From: an uncultured Granulosicoccaceae bacterium
GTDB taxonomy: Bacteria; Pseudomonadota; Gammaproteobacteria; Granulosicoccales; Granulosicoccaceae
DNA: 34,381 bases
Reading direction: 5' to 3'
Assembly (NCBI GenBank): GCA_937957915.1
Contig: CALGNZ010000140.1
Span: forward strand, 1 to 34,381
The notes under the pieces were generated by a model. It did no database searches, was not told the DNA's origin, and saw nothing but the letters and a program-made list of their open reading frames with translations. A program made the position numbers and the translations under genes. Positions 25,000-34,300 of the stretch are shown piece after piece (the stretch's first letter is position 1; every line of letters begins with the position of its first letter).

Positions 25000-26163
25000 A
25001 TGATTACCAGAATGTCACAAAGTTATCGTAAATCAGGTCGGGTTAAAACCGTTTTAGTGAAAAATAATTTACCGCGACCAGGCATGCTACGCACCGTCTT
25101 TATGGCACTATGCGTGTTCTGCACAGCCTCGCTGGTCGCAAATCAGGCAGCTCGCGCGGACAGCACAGTGCATGACCTGGCAGACATTAATTTAAAAGAA
25201 AATCAGAAGGTTACTATCCGATTTCGTGTTCGGGGCACTGGTCAAAGCTTCCGCTCGACTTACGATGAGCTCTACTCAGAGCATAGCTGGGAACACCCAC
25301 AGGCGTTTATTGTCCGAATACCGCGTATCGTCACACACCAGTTGGCTGAGAAGGGCATTCTGGATGCCGCTCGGCATTTCTATGGTCATCACGTAGAGGC
25401 AACCGGGCTGGTCGAGGCCATCGAGTTTGGCGATATCCAGCGTTTTGTGCTGGTTGTGCAGCGCGGGCAGGACATCATTCGCGCGCAAGACCGCCAGGTA
25501 ACGCCAACAGCGCACTATGAACAACGCGATGTTGCTGGTTTCAGGGTGTTGCTCAATCCGTCTGTTGTTGAGCGGGCACCATTAGTCGAGCGGGTCATGA
25601 ATACTATCAGCGATCAGATCTCGGCTATGGCCAGCCAACTGCCAGCCACGCAGTTTGAGCGCCTGAAGCAGACGTTCATTTGGGTTGAACTGGATGACGA
25701 AGCGGACAAAGCCGCGGTCTTTCATAGTTCGCCTGACTGGGTCGTCGCATCGGGCGGCAATCAGGATAAAATCGGCCACATAGAAATTGTCAACGCGAAG
25801 AATTTCGTTGGCCTGGCAGCTACTCAACAACCCTCGATATTGTTACACCAGTACACTCATGCGTTTCATCATAAGGTGCTGGGGTCAGACCATGCTGCCG
25901 TTGCAAACGCTTTTGAGCAGGTTCAGTTGCGTCGCATGTACGATCGGGTTGAGCATGCATCCGGCTCAGTGGGCGTAGGTTATGCCACATTGGGGCCGGC
26001 CGAATATTTTGCGGAAATTAGCGAGGCCTACTTTGGCCGCAATGACTATTTTCCATTTGACCGTGCACAGCTAAAAGATCATGACCCGCTCGGTCATGAT
26101 CTGGTAGCAAAGCTGTGGAACGGCGACACCTCTGGTGACTCAACAGTTGTCACCAGCCAGTAA
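25000..26163 (+). CDS. secreted lethal-factor-like (ATLF) zincin with degenerate active site
   Basis: A 387-residue protein with a basic N-terminus and a signal sequence (TVFMALCVFCTASLVA, cleavage near ARA-D). The C-terminal half resembles the anthrax lethal factor-like peptidase fold seen in planctomycete and proteobacterial secreted proteins: LLHQYTHAFHHKVLG, then GPAEYFAEISEAYFGRNDYF with candidate third ligand E335 or E339 and LKDHDP. The catalytic Glu of HExxH is Gln here (H283, Q284, H287; codon CAG at 25849-25851), so zinc may bind but peptide hydrolysis is doubtful. The N-terminal part has an OB-like segment (KVTIRFRVRGTGQSF). ATG 25000 has GAGG five bases upstream; GTG 24934 and ATG 25084 are in frame. 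It is divergent from the HELIH lipoprotein gene. Confidence 0.8.
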   Translation: MITRMSQSYRKSGRVKTVLVKNNLPRPGMLRTVFMALCVFCTASLVANQAARADSTVHDLADINLKENQKVTIRFRVRGTGQSFRSTYDELYSEHSWEHPQAFIVRIPRIVTHQLAEKGILDAARHFYGHHVEATGLVEAIEFGDIQRFVLVVQRGQDIIRAQDRQVTPTAHYEQRDVAGFRVLLNPSVVERAPLVERVMNTISDQISAMASQLPATQFERLKQTFIWVELDDEADKAAVFHSSPDWVVASGGNQDKIGHIEIVNAKNFVGLAATQQPSILLHQYTHAFHHKVLGSDHAAVANAFEQVQLRRMYDRVEHASGSVGVGYATLGPAEYFAEISEAYFGRNDYFPFDRAQLKDHDPLGHDLVAKLWNGDTSGDSTVVTSQ

Positions 26164-26171
26164 GCAGCTTT

Positions 26172-26186
26172 GCAGTAGAGTACTGC
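26172..26186. terminator. hairpin between convergent genes
   Basis: GCAGTA-GAG-TACTGC forms a perfect 6-bp stem in the 27 bases between the convergent zincin-like gene and the DUF11 gene. There is no T-run, so termination function is uncertain. Confidence 0.35.
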
Positions 26187-26190
26187 TGTA

Positions 26191-27594
26191 CTAGCTGGTA
26201 GCACCGTCTTGTCGTCGCATCGTGCGCCTGACCAGCAACGCCAACATTAACAGTAGTGACATGCTGCCCCCGCCGCTGTTTCCCCCGATTGTCTCGGTGT
26301 TACCGGTAGCTGGTGTCGCAGGTGACGTGGTAATAACGGCGACGGGTAATACGATCTCGTTGTCACTGACGACGTCCTCTGACTCCGTCGCACTGACAGA
26401 TGCAATCAATGTCGAATCCCCGGCACTAATGGCGGTAGCCACGAACGCGACCGTTGCAGATGCATTTGGTGCCAGTTCAGCCAGGCTGCAAAGGACATTG
26501 ATACCGTCAATGGTGCAGTCGGCGCTGGATTGAAATTGCAGATTTGCGGGTAGTATGACGCCAGCCACTGGCGCTGTGGCTACGTTGTCCGGGTTGGCGT
26601 TTGTGACGCTCAGTGTGTAAGTGACAGCATCACCAATCAACAGTGCTTCGTCGCCAGTGCTGACAGCAAGCGCCAACTGCAAGTCGACAGTTGCCGGTGT
26701 TATTGGCGCCGCATCGATATTTACTGTCGCAGCTGACGTGTTGTTACCAGTGTTGTTGTCAGTCTGGTCTGCGCTAACAGAGGCTTGTACTGTTGCTTGC
26801 CCTTGCGCAGTCGCGGTGGCATCCAGGCTAATTGACTGTATTTGCTGAGCGGCGAGCTCGGGCAGTGCGCAAGTCAGGTCGTTGCCGTTGACAAGGCATT
26901 GCGATGATGGCGCAACGTTTATCGATGCAGGAATTACAACGGTAGCAACAGGCTGCGTTGCAGTTTCAGTGGCGCTGTTGTTTTCTATATCGACCTTTAT
27001 GCTGAAGCTATCGCCTACCTGCAAGCTGTCGACTGTGACTGAAGTGTTTACCTGCAGGTCTACCGGGGTTGTTTCCGGGCTATCGTTTTGCAGGGTCAGG
27101 CTGCGCCAGCGACCCCGTGCGAACGCGAATGCATCTCCTTCAGGTATCAGGTCGTTAGACAGGGCGTTTGATTCGACTGACAGCGATGCACCGGCAGGTA
27201 CCGTGATGTCGTTGAAAGTGTGGAATTGTTCGGTGTAATCAACAGTTACCGGGTCATTAATCACCGTGCCGACGACAACACCGTTAACAAGTACCCGATA
27301 TTCACAGTCGCCGTCGAGCTCTCCCAGTGTGTTTAACGTCAGGTCGTAGACGCCACCATCGCCGCTGTAAACTGCGGTTGCTCGAGCAAATTTGTCGCGG
27401 TATTCCTCGATTGCGGCGTTTATGGCCAGCGTGCCACGTTCATCTTCCGTGTAGTACGGAACGGCACCGTCGTCGGTCGACGGAAAGTCGCTGAGTGCTC
27501 GCAGGGTGATGGTTTCAGCGTACAGTAGTCCGCTGGCAGTGAGGCACGCGAGCAGTGTTAATGCGCGGCTGGCGACATGTCGAAACTGGATCAT
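26191..27594 (-). CDS. DUF11-repeat surface protein with GlyGly-CTERM-like sorting tail
   Basis: A 467-residue exported protein. ATG 27594 (with GGAAA upstream) gives a signal peptide ending near LYA-E; a start 45 bases upstream is in frame but less likely. Residues ~25-170 form a beta-rich domain with VYDLTLNTLGELDGDCEYRV and GDAFAFARGRWRSL, not recognised. Two DUF11-type Ig-like repeats follow (VDLQVNTSVTVDSLQVGD and VDLQLALAVSTGDEALLIGD), each with a paired-Cys loop. The C-terminus is a Gly/Ser-rich GGNSGGGS then a hydrophobic helix (MSLLLMLALLV) and RRTMRR, the architecture of GlyGly-CTERM tails processed by rhombosortase in gammaproteobacteria. It is therefore likely a surface or secreted adhesin-like protein. 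Confidence 0.83.
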   Translation of the reverse strand: MIQFRHVASRALTLLACLTASGLLYAETITLRALSDFPSTDDGAVPYYTEDERGTLAINAAIEEYRDKFARATAVYSGDGGVYDLTLNTLGELDGDCEYRVLVNGVVVGTVINDPVTVDYTEQFHTFNDITVPAGASLSVESNALSNDLIPEGDAFAFARGRWRSLTLQNDSPETTPVDLQVNTSVTVDSLQVGDSFSIKVDIENNSATETATQPVATVVIPASINVAPSSQCLVNGNDLTCALPELAAQQIQSISLDATATAQGQATVQASVSADQTDNNTGNNTSAATVNIDAAPITPATVDLQLALAVSTGDEALLIGDAVTYTLSVTNANPDNVATAPVAGVILPANLQFQSSADCTIDGINVLCSLAELAPNASATVAFVATAISAGDSTLIASVSATESEDVVSDNEIVLPVAVITTSPATPATGNTETIGGNSGGGSMSLLLMLALLVRRTMRRQDGATS

Positions 27595-27802
27595 AGGTTT
27601 CCGGCTGCAAATGACGGGTATAGATATCCAGTGCGACATTGGTGCAAATAACTTGACCCTGATTTCTGTACATAGTCAAAAAAATCGCGAAGAAGCGGGC
27701 ATTCACAAAGAATATTCTGGCTGGTACCCGGGCCTTATTGATATTGTACGCAGACCAACAATTGCGGTCCCATCGCTAATCAGCCGGAGAGGCGGCTTTC
27801 CT

Positions 27803-29194
27803 ATGCCACAACAAGACAGGCCCAGCACCAGCAATATTTCCCTGGTCACAGAAATACTTCGGCAGCGCTTTGGTGAGCGCTTTCAAGATGGTGCGTCAAT
27901 CTGTGAGCAGCATGCACACACCACAACCTACATTGAGAATCAGCCGCCTGATGCAGTGATTTTCGCGCACAGCGCAGAGGATGTTAGCTGGGTAGTTGGT
28001 GTGTGTGCACAGCACAAGTGTCCGGTGATACCGTTCGGTACCGGCTCTTCTCTGGAAGGCCAACTAAACGCGCCGGATGGTGGAATCTCCATTGATGTGT
28101 CGCAGATGAATCAGGTTGTCGAGGTTCATCAGGAAGACCTGACAGTCACGGTGCAGCCAGGTGTGACACGCAAAGCGCTGAATGAGTATCTGCGTGATAC
28201 CGGGCTGTTCTTTCCGATAGATCCAGGCGCAGATGCGAGCCTTGGTGGTATGGCTGCCACGCGAGCATCCGGCACTAACGCAGTTCGCTACGGCACTATG
28301 AAAGACAACGTCCTGTCGTTGAAGGCGGTTATGGCAGACGGACGTGAAATCCAGACGGCGAGCCGCGCCAAGAAGACATCAGCGGGCTATGATTTGACGC
28401 GTCTGTTAGTCGGCTCAGAGGGCACGCTAGGGGTGATCACCGAGTTGACACTGAAACTGCAGGGTATCCCGGAGTCAATTGCCGGCGGCATTTGTCAGTT
28501 TCCAACCGTGGAGGCAGCCTGCCAGGCAGTCATTCAAACCATTCAATATGGCATACCAGTGGCCCGAATTGAGTTGCTTGATGCCGTACAGGTGCGTGCC
28601 TGCAATGCCTATTCGAAGCTTGATCTGGAAGAAATGCCAACAATGTTCGTTGAATTTCACGGGTCGGAGGCGTCAACCGGTGAGCAATCCACGCTGTTCG
28701 GTGAAATAGTGAGTGATTGCGGCGGGTCTGATTTTCAGTGGACGTCCAAAGAGGAGGATCGCAATCGTCTGTGGCAGGCACGCCACGATGCGTATTGGGC
28801 GGCGCGTGGCTTGCGACCCTCGGCGGAAGCGGTGGTCACTGATGCCTGTGTACCGATTTCACGGTTGGCGGAATGTGTCGAGGCAACACGTGTGGATATA
28901 GAAGAGCATGGATTGCTGGCGCCACTGGTCGGACATGTTGGCGATGGAAACTTCCATACTACGGTGCTTGTCGATCTTGAAAATGAACAGGAGGTCAATG
29001 AGGCAAAGGCATTTGCCAGCCGGTTGAGTGAGCGAGCTATCAGTATGGGCGGAACCTGCACCGGTGAGCACGGTATTGGCCAGGGCAAAAAGGCCTATCT
29101 GCACGATGAGCTTGGCGATACGGTCGATTTTATGAAAATGATAAAAGTAGCACTCGATCCGGACAATATTATGAACCCACATAAAATATTTTGA
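27803..29194 (+). CDS. FAD-linked D-lactate dehydrogenase (cytochrome) family
   Basis: A 463-residue flavoprotein of the GlcD/D-lactate dehydrogenase family, oxidising a 2-hydroxy acid such as D-lactate and passing electrons to cytochrome or quinone. The PCMH-type FAD domain contains VIPFGTGSSLEGQ, DPGADASLGGMAATRASGTNAVRYG and LVGSEGTLGVITELTLKL. The C-terminal half has the substrate/cofactor motifs VGHVGDGNFHTTVLVD and GGTCTGEHGIGQGKK, and ends DPDNIMNPHKIF. ATG 27803 gives the family's usual length, with GGAGAGG ~11 bases upstream; the frame stays open further upstream but overlaps the divergent gene. No GlcE/GlcF partners or Fe-S domain are present, so it is the single-subunit type. The substrate could be D-lactate, glycolate or another hydroxy acid. 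Confidence 0.9.
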   Translation: MPQQDRPSTSNISLVTEILRQRFGERFQDGASICEQHAHTTTYIENQPPDAVIFAHSAEDVSWVVGVCAQHKCPVIPFGTGSSLEGQLNAPDGGISIDVSQMNQVVEVHQEDLTVTVQPGVTRKALNEYLRDTGLFFPIDPGADASLGGMAATRASGTNAVRYGTMKDNVLSLKAVMADGREIQTASRAKKTSAGYDLTRLLVGSEGTLGVITELTLKLQGIPESIAGGICQFPTVEAACQAVIQTIQYGIPVARIELLDAVQVRACNAYSKLDLEEMPTMFVEFHGSEASTGEQSTLFGEIVSDCGGSDFQWTSKEEDRNRLWQARHDAYWAARGLRPSAEAVVTDACVPISRLAECVEATRVDIEEHGLLAPLVGHVGDGNFHTTVLVDLENEQEVNEAKAFASRLSERAISMGGTCTGEHGIGQGKKAYLHDELGDTVDFMKMIKVALDPDNIMNPHKIF

Positions 29195-29577
29195 CGGCGC
29201 AGCTGCTGCAGCAACAGCCGGCCTGGCGTTTGGCTCTGTGTTACCGCGGTCAGGCGCGGTTGATGCTGCTATTTGTGTGGCGCCTCGCACTTTAACGTTT
29301 GCGGGCGAAATTTCGGCCTTTTGGGCCACTGGCTCGTCGTATTGAGTAATATCAATCGACAAAAAGTGACTCACACTGCGCGGTGCGAAGCCTGATGTGC
29401 TATGAGTTCAGCTCGATTTAGCAAAGATTTGCGGAGTTTCTGCACTCAGGCAATTGCCATTCGGCGCTGGACCTAACACCGTTCTTTGGCTGTGGCTTTC
29501 GTTGCGCAGATAAATTCGGCAATGTCCGGCACATTAAGGTTTTGCTTAAACAACAGATACAACCGTGAGGGCCTGTA
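29195..29577. other. intergenic region before the aminotransferase
   Basis: 383 bases. No terminator with a T-run and no gene was recognised. An ATTGAGTAATATCAAT near-palindrome lies at about 29341-29356. The only functional signal is GAGG at 29567-29570 ahead of the next start codon. Confidence 0.5.
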
Positions 29578-30969
29578 ATGACATTTGATGACCATAGTGA
29601 TGATATAGACATCGATGACGTAATTGCCAGCGATCAGGCGCACGTTTGGCATCACCTGACACAGCACAAGCCATTTGAAACGGCAAATCCTCCGGTCATG
29701 GTTAGTGGTGAAGGTTTGCGCATTACCGATGCTAACGGCAAAGAGTTTCTCGATGCGGTGTCGGGCGGTGTGTGGACGGTAAATGTCGGGTATGGCAGAG
29801 AGCGAATTGCAGATGCTGTGCGCGATCAACTGGTAAAGATGTGCTATTTCGCAAACTCGGCTGGCAATATACCAGGGGCAATGTTTGCAAAGAAGCTGAT
29901 TGAAAAAATGCCTGGTATGAGTCGGGTGTACTTTTCCAACTCCGGGTCTGAGGCAAACGAAAAAGCCTACAAGATGGTCCGTCAGCTGGCAGCAATAGAA
30001 AACGATGGCGTCAAACACAAAATAATCTATCGTGACCGCGACTATCACGGTACGACCATTGGCGCGCTTAGTTCAACCGGACAGTTTCAGCGCAAAGCAC
30101 AGTATGGTCCATTTGCACCGGGTTTCGTGGAAATGCCGCATTGCCTCGAGTATCGCAGCCAGTATGGCGATGTAAATGACTATGGCGAAAGAGCGGCACG
30201 TGAACTGGAAAAAGTTATTCTTCAGGAAGGTGCAGAGACCGTTGGGGCAGTTGTGCTCGAGCCAATAACCGCCGGTGGTGGTGTAATAACACCGCCAGAA
30301 GGCTACTGGGAAACCATTCAGCAAATATGCAAACAATACAATGTACTGTTGCATATCGATGAAGTGGTTTGTGGTGTTGGCAGAACCGGTAAGTGGTTTG
30401 GCTATCAGCACTATGGAATCAAACCCGATTTTGTCACCATGGCAAAAGGCGTTGCCAGTGGCTACGCAGCGATTTCATGTACGGTAACAACAGAAGATAT
30501 ATTTGATCGGTTCAAAGCTGACGCCAGTGATCCAATGGGCTACTTTCGTGACATAAGCACCTTTGGCGGTTGTGCAGGTGGCCCTGCAGCAGCGCTTGAA
30601 AACATGCGTATCATTGAAGAGGAAAACCTCGTTGAAAACGCTGCCACTATGGGCGTCTATTTGCTCGACAAACTGCGCGATCTGCAACAGAAGCACCAGA
30701 TTATCGGTCAGGTAAGGGGCAAAGGGCTTTTCGTCGGCCTGGAGCTGGTAAAAGACAGAGCGTCGAAAGAGCCGGTAGAAGAGGCAATCCCCGCTGCCAT
30801 TGCGGCAGATTGCATGCAGCAGGGCGTGATTATCGGGCGGACAAACCGTAGTTTCGAAAGTCACAACAATACGTTATGTCTCAGTCCGGCGCTGATCTGC
30901 ACTGAGTCTGATCTCGATGAAATCGTCACAGCAATCGATAATGCGATTACAAGAGTAACCGCCTCTTAG
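29578..30969 (+). CDS. tpa: class III aminotransferase, probably taurine:pyruvate aminotransferase
   Basis: A 463-residue fold-type I, class III omega-aminotransferase. Motifs are AVSGGVWTVNVGYGRERIADAVRDQL, FSNSGSEANEKAYKM (cofactor phosphate loop), DYHGTTIGALSSTG, VVLEPITAGGGVITPPEGYW, HIDEVVCGVGRTGKWFG with the cofactor-binding Asp, and MAKGVASGYAA with the Schiff-base lysine. The N-terminal ADQ-type AHVWHHLTQHKPFE and STFGGCAGGPAAALENMRIIE closely match the taurine:pyruvate aminotransferases I know from marine Rhodobacterales, which produce sulfoacetaldehyde and alanine from taurine. Sulfoacetaldehyde acetyltransferase (xsc) is not in the window. A related beta-alanine or hypotaurine specificity is possible. 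ATG 29578 has GAGG seven bases upstream. Confidence 0.85.
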   Translation: MTFDDHSDDIDIDDVIASDQAHVWHHLTQHKPFETANPPVMVSGEGLRITDANGKEFLDAVSGGVWTVNVGYGRERIADAVRDQLVKMCYFANSAGNIPGAMFAKKLIEKMPGMSRVYFSNSGSEANEKAYKMVRQLAAIENDGVKHKIIYRDRDYHGTTIGALSSTGQFQRKAQYGPFAPGFVEMPHCLEYRSQYGDVNDYGERAARELEKVILQEGAETVGAVVLEPITAGGGVITPPEGYWETIQQICKQYNVLLHIDEVVCGVGRTGKWFGYQHYGIKPDFVTMAKGVASGYAAISCTVTTEDIFDRFKADASDPMGYFRDISTFGGCAGGPAAALENMRIIEEENLVENAATMGVYLLDKLRDLQQKHQIIGQVRGKGLFVGLELVKDRASKEPVEEAIPAAIAADCMQQGVIIGRTNRSFESHNNTLCLSPALICTESDLDEIVTAIDNAITRVTAS

Positions 30970-30984
30970 GAGGCCTCTTAGGAG
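30961..30984 (+). repeat. 12-bp tandem duplication spanning the tpa stop codon
   Basis: GCCTCTTAGGAG is repeated exactly at 30961-30972 and 30973-30984; the first copy contains the TAG stop codon (30967-30969). Confidence 0.9.
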
Positions 30985-31027
30985 CCGCGCGGTAGAAAGC
31001 CGCTTGGTGAGAACGTGCCAATGAAAG

Positions 31028-31054
31028 AGGCTGACATGTTGTCAGCCTTTTTTT
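31028..31054 (+). terminator. rho-independent terminator after tpa
   Basis: Stem GGCTGACA/TGTCAGCC with a short loop, followed by seven T residues, about 60 bases after the stop codon at 30969. Confidence 0.94.
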
Positions 31055-31319
31055 ATTGGAACACGTCATCCCATTAACTGCCTTATTAGCTCCGATTGTG
31101 TTGCGAGCGTTATCGCGGATAGCGCCGCACTATCTATAACCAACGGTTGAACCCGCAACCAAATTCGTATCTGGCCATATCCAATCTGAATGCCCGCTCT
31201 AAAAGTACCTGCCTAACCACGCAAAGTTGCTACTACACTCATCAGTTCTGCCGGGATTGGAGTGTCCTTAAGTAGTGATGTTTTGAGTTTGCGATGGATT
31301 ATTTATTAGGGGGACCAAC
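31055..31319. promoter_or_regulatory. upstream region of the Amt-EAL gene
   Basis: 265 bases with no gene. A strong ribosome binding site, AGGGGGA, ends six bases before the ATG at 31320. GATAG...CTATC pairing occurs near 31118-31135. No NtrC or sigma-54 site was recognised with confidence, although ammonium transporters are often under such control. Confidence 0.5.
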
Positions 31320-34300
31320 ATGCAGATATCTGTTGCTTCTGTGGATCAGCTTTGGTTGATATCGGCGACATTGCTGGTGTTTTGTATGCAGGGCGGTTTC
31401 CTGCTGATTGAGGCGGGCCGGGTTAGATCTAAAAACTCGATAAACGTGGCACAGAAAAATGTGTCTGACTTTATCGTCTCAATTGTCTGCTTTTCCCTGT
31501 TTGGTAGCCATGTGATGTTTGGACTGGGTAGTCCGCTGGTTAACAGCCCGGCAATCAGTGGCGCCACTGCTGCGGGCTTCGACAATTTGCAGTTTCTGTA
31601 TCAATTGGGTTTTTGCGGTGCCGCGGTAACTATATTCTCCGGTGCGGTCGCTGAGAGAATGCAATTTCGCTGCTTTCTTTGCATTGTTGTCGTGCTCTCA
31701 GCACTGGCCTATCCGATCGTTGGACGACTGGTGTGGGGTGACTTTTTTCACGATGGCAGCCGGGCGTGGCTTTCCGGGTTGGGATTCGTTGATTTCGCGG
31801 GCGCTTCTGTTGTGCATCTGTTTGGTGCGTCATGTGGACTGGTTGCAGCGATAATGCTTGGGCCGCGAAAAGGACGCTTTGATGAACAGGGTAACGTCAG
31901 AAAATTTGTAGGCAGCAACCCGATCTATGTTCTGTTGGGTTCGATGATTCTAATGGTTAGCTGGATCGGCTTTAATGCAGGGCAGGTATCTGTTGTCGAT
32001 CCGCGTTTTTCGCAAATCGTTCTCAGCACGGTGATAAGTGCTGTGGGCGGCGGGCTGGCTGGCATGTGTGTTGGAGCATTCATGACGGATGGATACTGCC
32101 GACCTGGCCACACCGCTAACGGTATTGTGGCCGGGCTGGTGGCATCGACCGCCGGTGTTCATCTGATGTCTGTTCCGGAGGCATTGCTGGTGGGGTTAGT
32201 GGGTGGGGTTGTTGCCACCAGTGGCTCCAGGTTAATACTGCACACCTTAAAAATTGATGATCCACTGGATGTATTCGCTGTGCATGGATTAGCAGCAATT
32301 GCCGGTATTCTCAGCGTGGCTTTGCTGGCAGACAGCTCGCAGTTACCAACCGGCTACTGGCTCGCCCAGCTGCCAATACAGGCTATTGGAATCGTATCTG
32401 TTTGTTCGGTGGCAATAGTCTTTACCTTTCTGACTTTGCGGCTGATGAATTACTTTGATTTGATGAAAGTGTCTGAGCAGGCAGAGATACTCGGGTTAAA
32501 TTATTCAGAGCATGGTGAGTCTCTGGCGATAGACTCCCTGGAGCGTTCAGTCCGGGATGCGCTTAATGCAAATAGCAACAATCATGAACCAGAGCGGCTG
32601 TCTGATGGTCAGCCGCTGGCGGGTATGGATTTAATTTTGACAAAACTGCTGGACAATTATACCGAAAGTAATCGTCAGTTGGAGATGCAGCAGGCCAGTT
32701 TTGAAAAGATGGCGCGCTTAAGTGCAGATTACTACTGGAGTACAGATACACACTTTATCGTACAGTCGATGTCCGGCAATCATAGTGGTGCATCGCTTGT
32801 TGCACAGGTGATCAACCGGCACTTGCTCGACTGTTTTGACATTGAAGTTGCGAAACGACACAGAGTAATTGAGTGTCTGGAAAATAGACTGGCAACGGAC
32901 ACCTTCGAAGTAACCATTAACCGTGACGAGGGTGAAGCGCAGACAGAGTATTTCGAAGTCAGTGGCTATCCGGTATTTTTTAAAAATGGCGTTTTCTCCG
33001 GATTCAGCGGAGTGATGAAGAACATCACCGAGCGCAAGCAACAATTGCGTCAAAGCTACCTGACGTCACTTATTGATCCTGATACCGGTATGGGCAACGC
33101 TCAGGCGATGGAAGACTGTTTGCGCTTAAAAGTGGTAAGTACCAGGCAGTGTGGTCGTGCGCTGTGTGTCGCTTCACTGGATGTGGCAAAGCTTGTCTGT
33201 CCGCCAGTTACTCAGGTAGCAGCGCCACAGAACAGTACAGATGACATGTCTGATGTGAGTGAAGAACACCTGTCTATGTGCAAAATCGCATTGATGATTG
33301 ACGAGTCACTAAGAGAGGACGATCAGCTTTATCGAACCGGTCCCACAAGGTTTGAAATAGTAATGAACAATTTACCACTGGCAAATACCACTGCTATCGC
33401 GACTACTATCTGTGAACAACTGGTCCGATCGATCAGCTTTACAAATTCAGGGTCAGTATCTGTTGAAGCTGGCAGTGTATACGCGGGTATTGCACTATGC
33501 CCATTGCACACAGATGTGCCTGATCAGCTACGGCTGTACGCGGCCACCGCTGAAAAAGCAGCTATTTATGGTCGAGGGCGTTCAGTCGCGATATTTGAGA
33601 CAAGCCACGAACAAACAGTTCGTGAAAACCAGGCTAGAAAAAACCAACTTGAGATGGCCATAGAGGCAAGGCAGTTCCGACTTGATTTTCAACCCCAGCA
33701 CGACATTCGTCGCGAAACCGTCATTGGTTTTGAAGCACTGGTGCGCTGGCAGCATCCTGAGTTGGGGATTGTTGCGCCTGATCAGTTTATCGCAGATGTT
33801 GAGCAGTACAACCTGATGGATCGACTCGGTATGCTGGTGGTTGATATGGCTTGTGCATTCGCAGGCAGGTATCTGTCCGAGCCTTCCTTCGCCGGCGTTT
33901 GTATCGCCGTCAACGTATCTCCAACTCAACTTCGCACAGCGCGGTTTAGAGAGGCGCTGTGTTGTACCTTGAAGCGTCATAACATACCAGCCAGTCGGGT
34001 GGAACTCGAATTAACCGAAGAAGCTTACATCAACGACTTCGATGCGGCCCGCGATATATTAACGAAGTTACGCGCTGATGGATTTAGCATTGCGATAGAT
34101 GATTTTGGCAGTGGCAATACCTCGCTGCGTTATCTTAAATATCTCCCTGCAACGAAGCTGAAAATTGATCGCTCACTCATCGCTGATATTACTGTAAACA
34201 GCAGATCTGCTGAAATCGCGCGTTCTGTGATTGAATTGGCTCAGAAACTCAAAATGCAGGTAGTGGCTGAAGGGGTGGAAAATAGTGGTCAGGCCAGCTT

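Noticed and set aside
28859..29374. 171-codon minus-strand frame ending inside the D-lactate dehydrogenase gene
   Set aside because: Most of it is antisense to a well-supported gene and the free part shows no domain.
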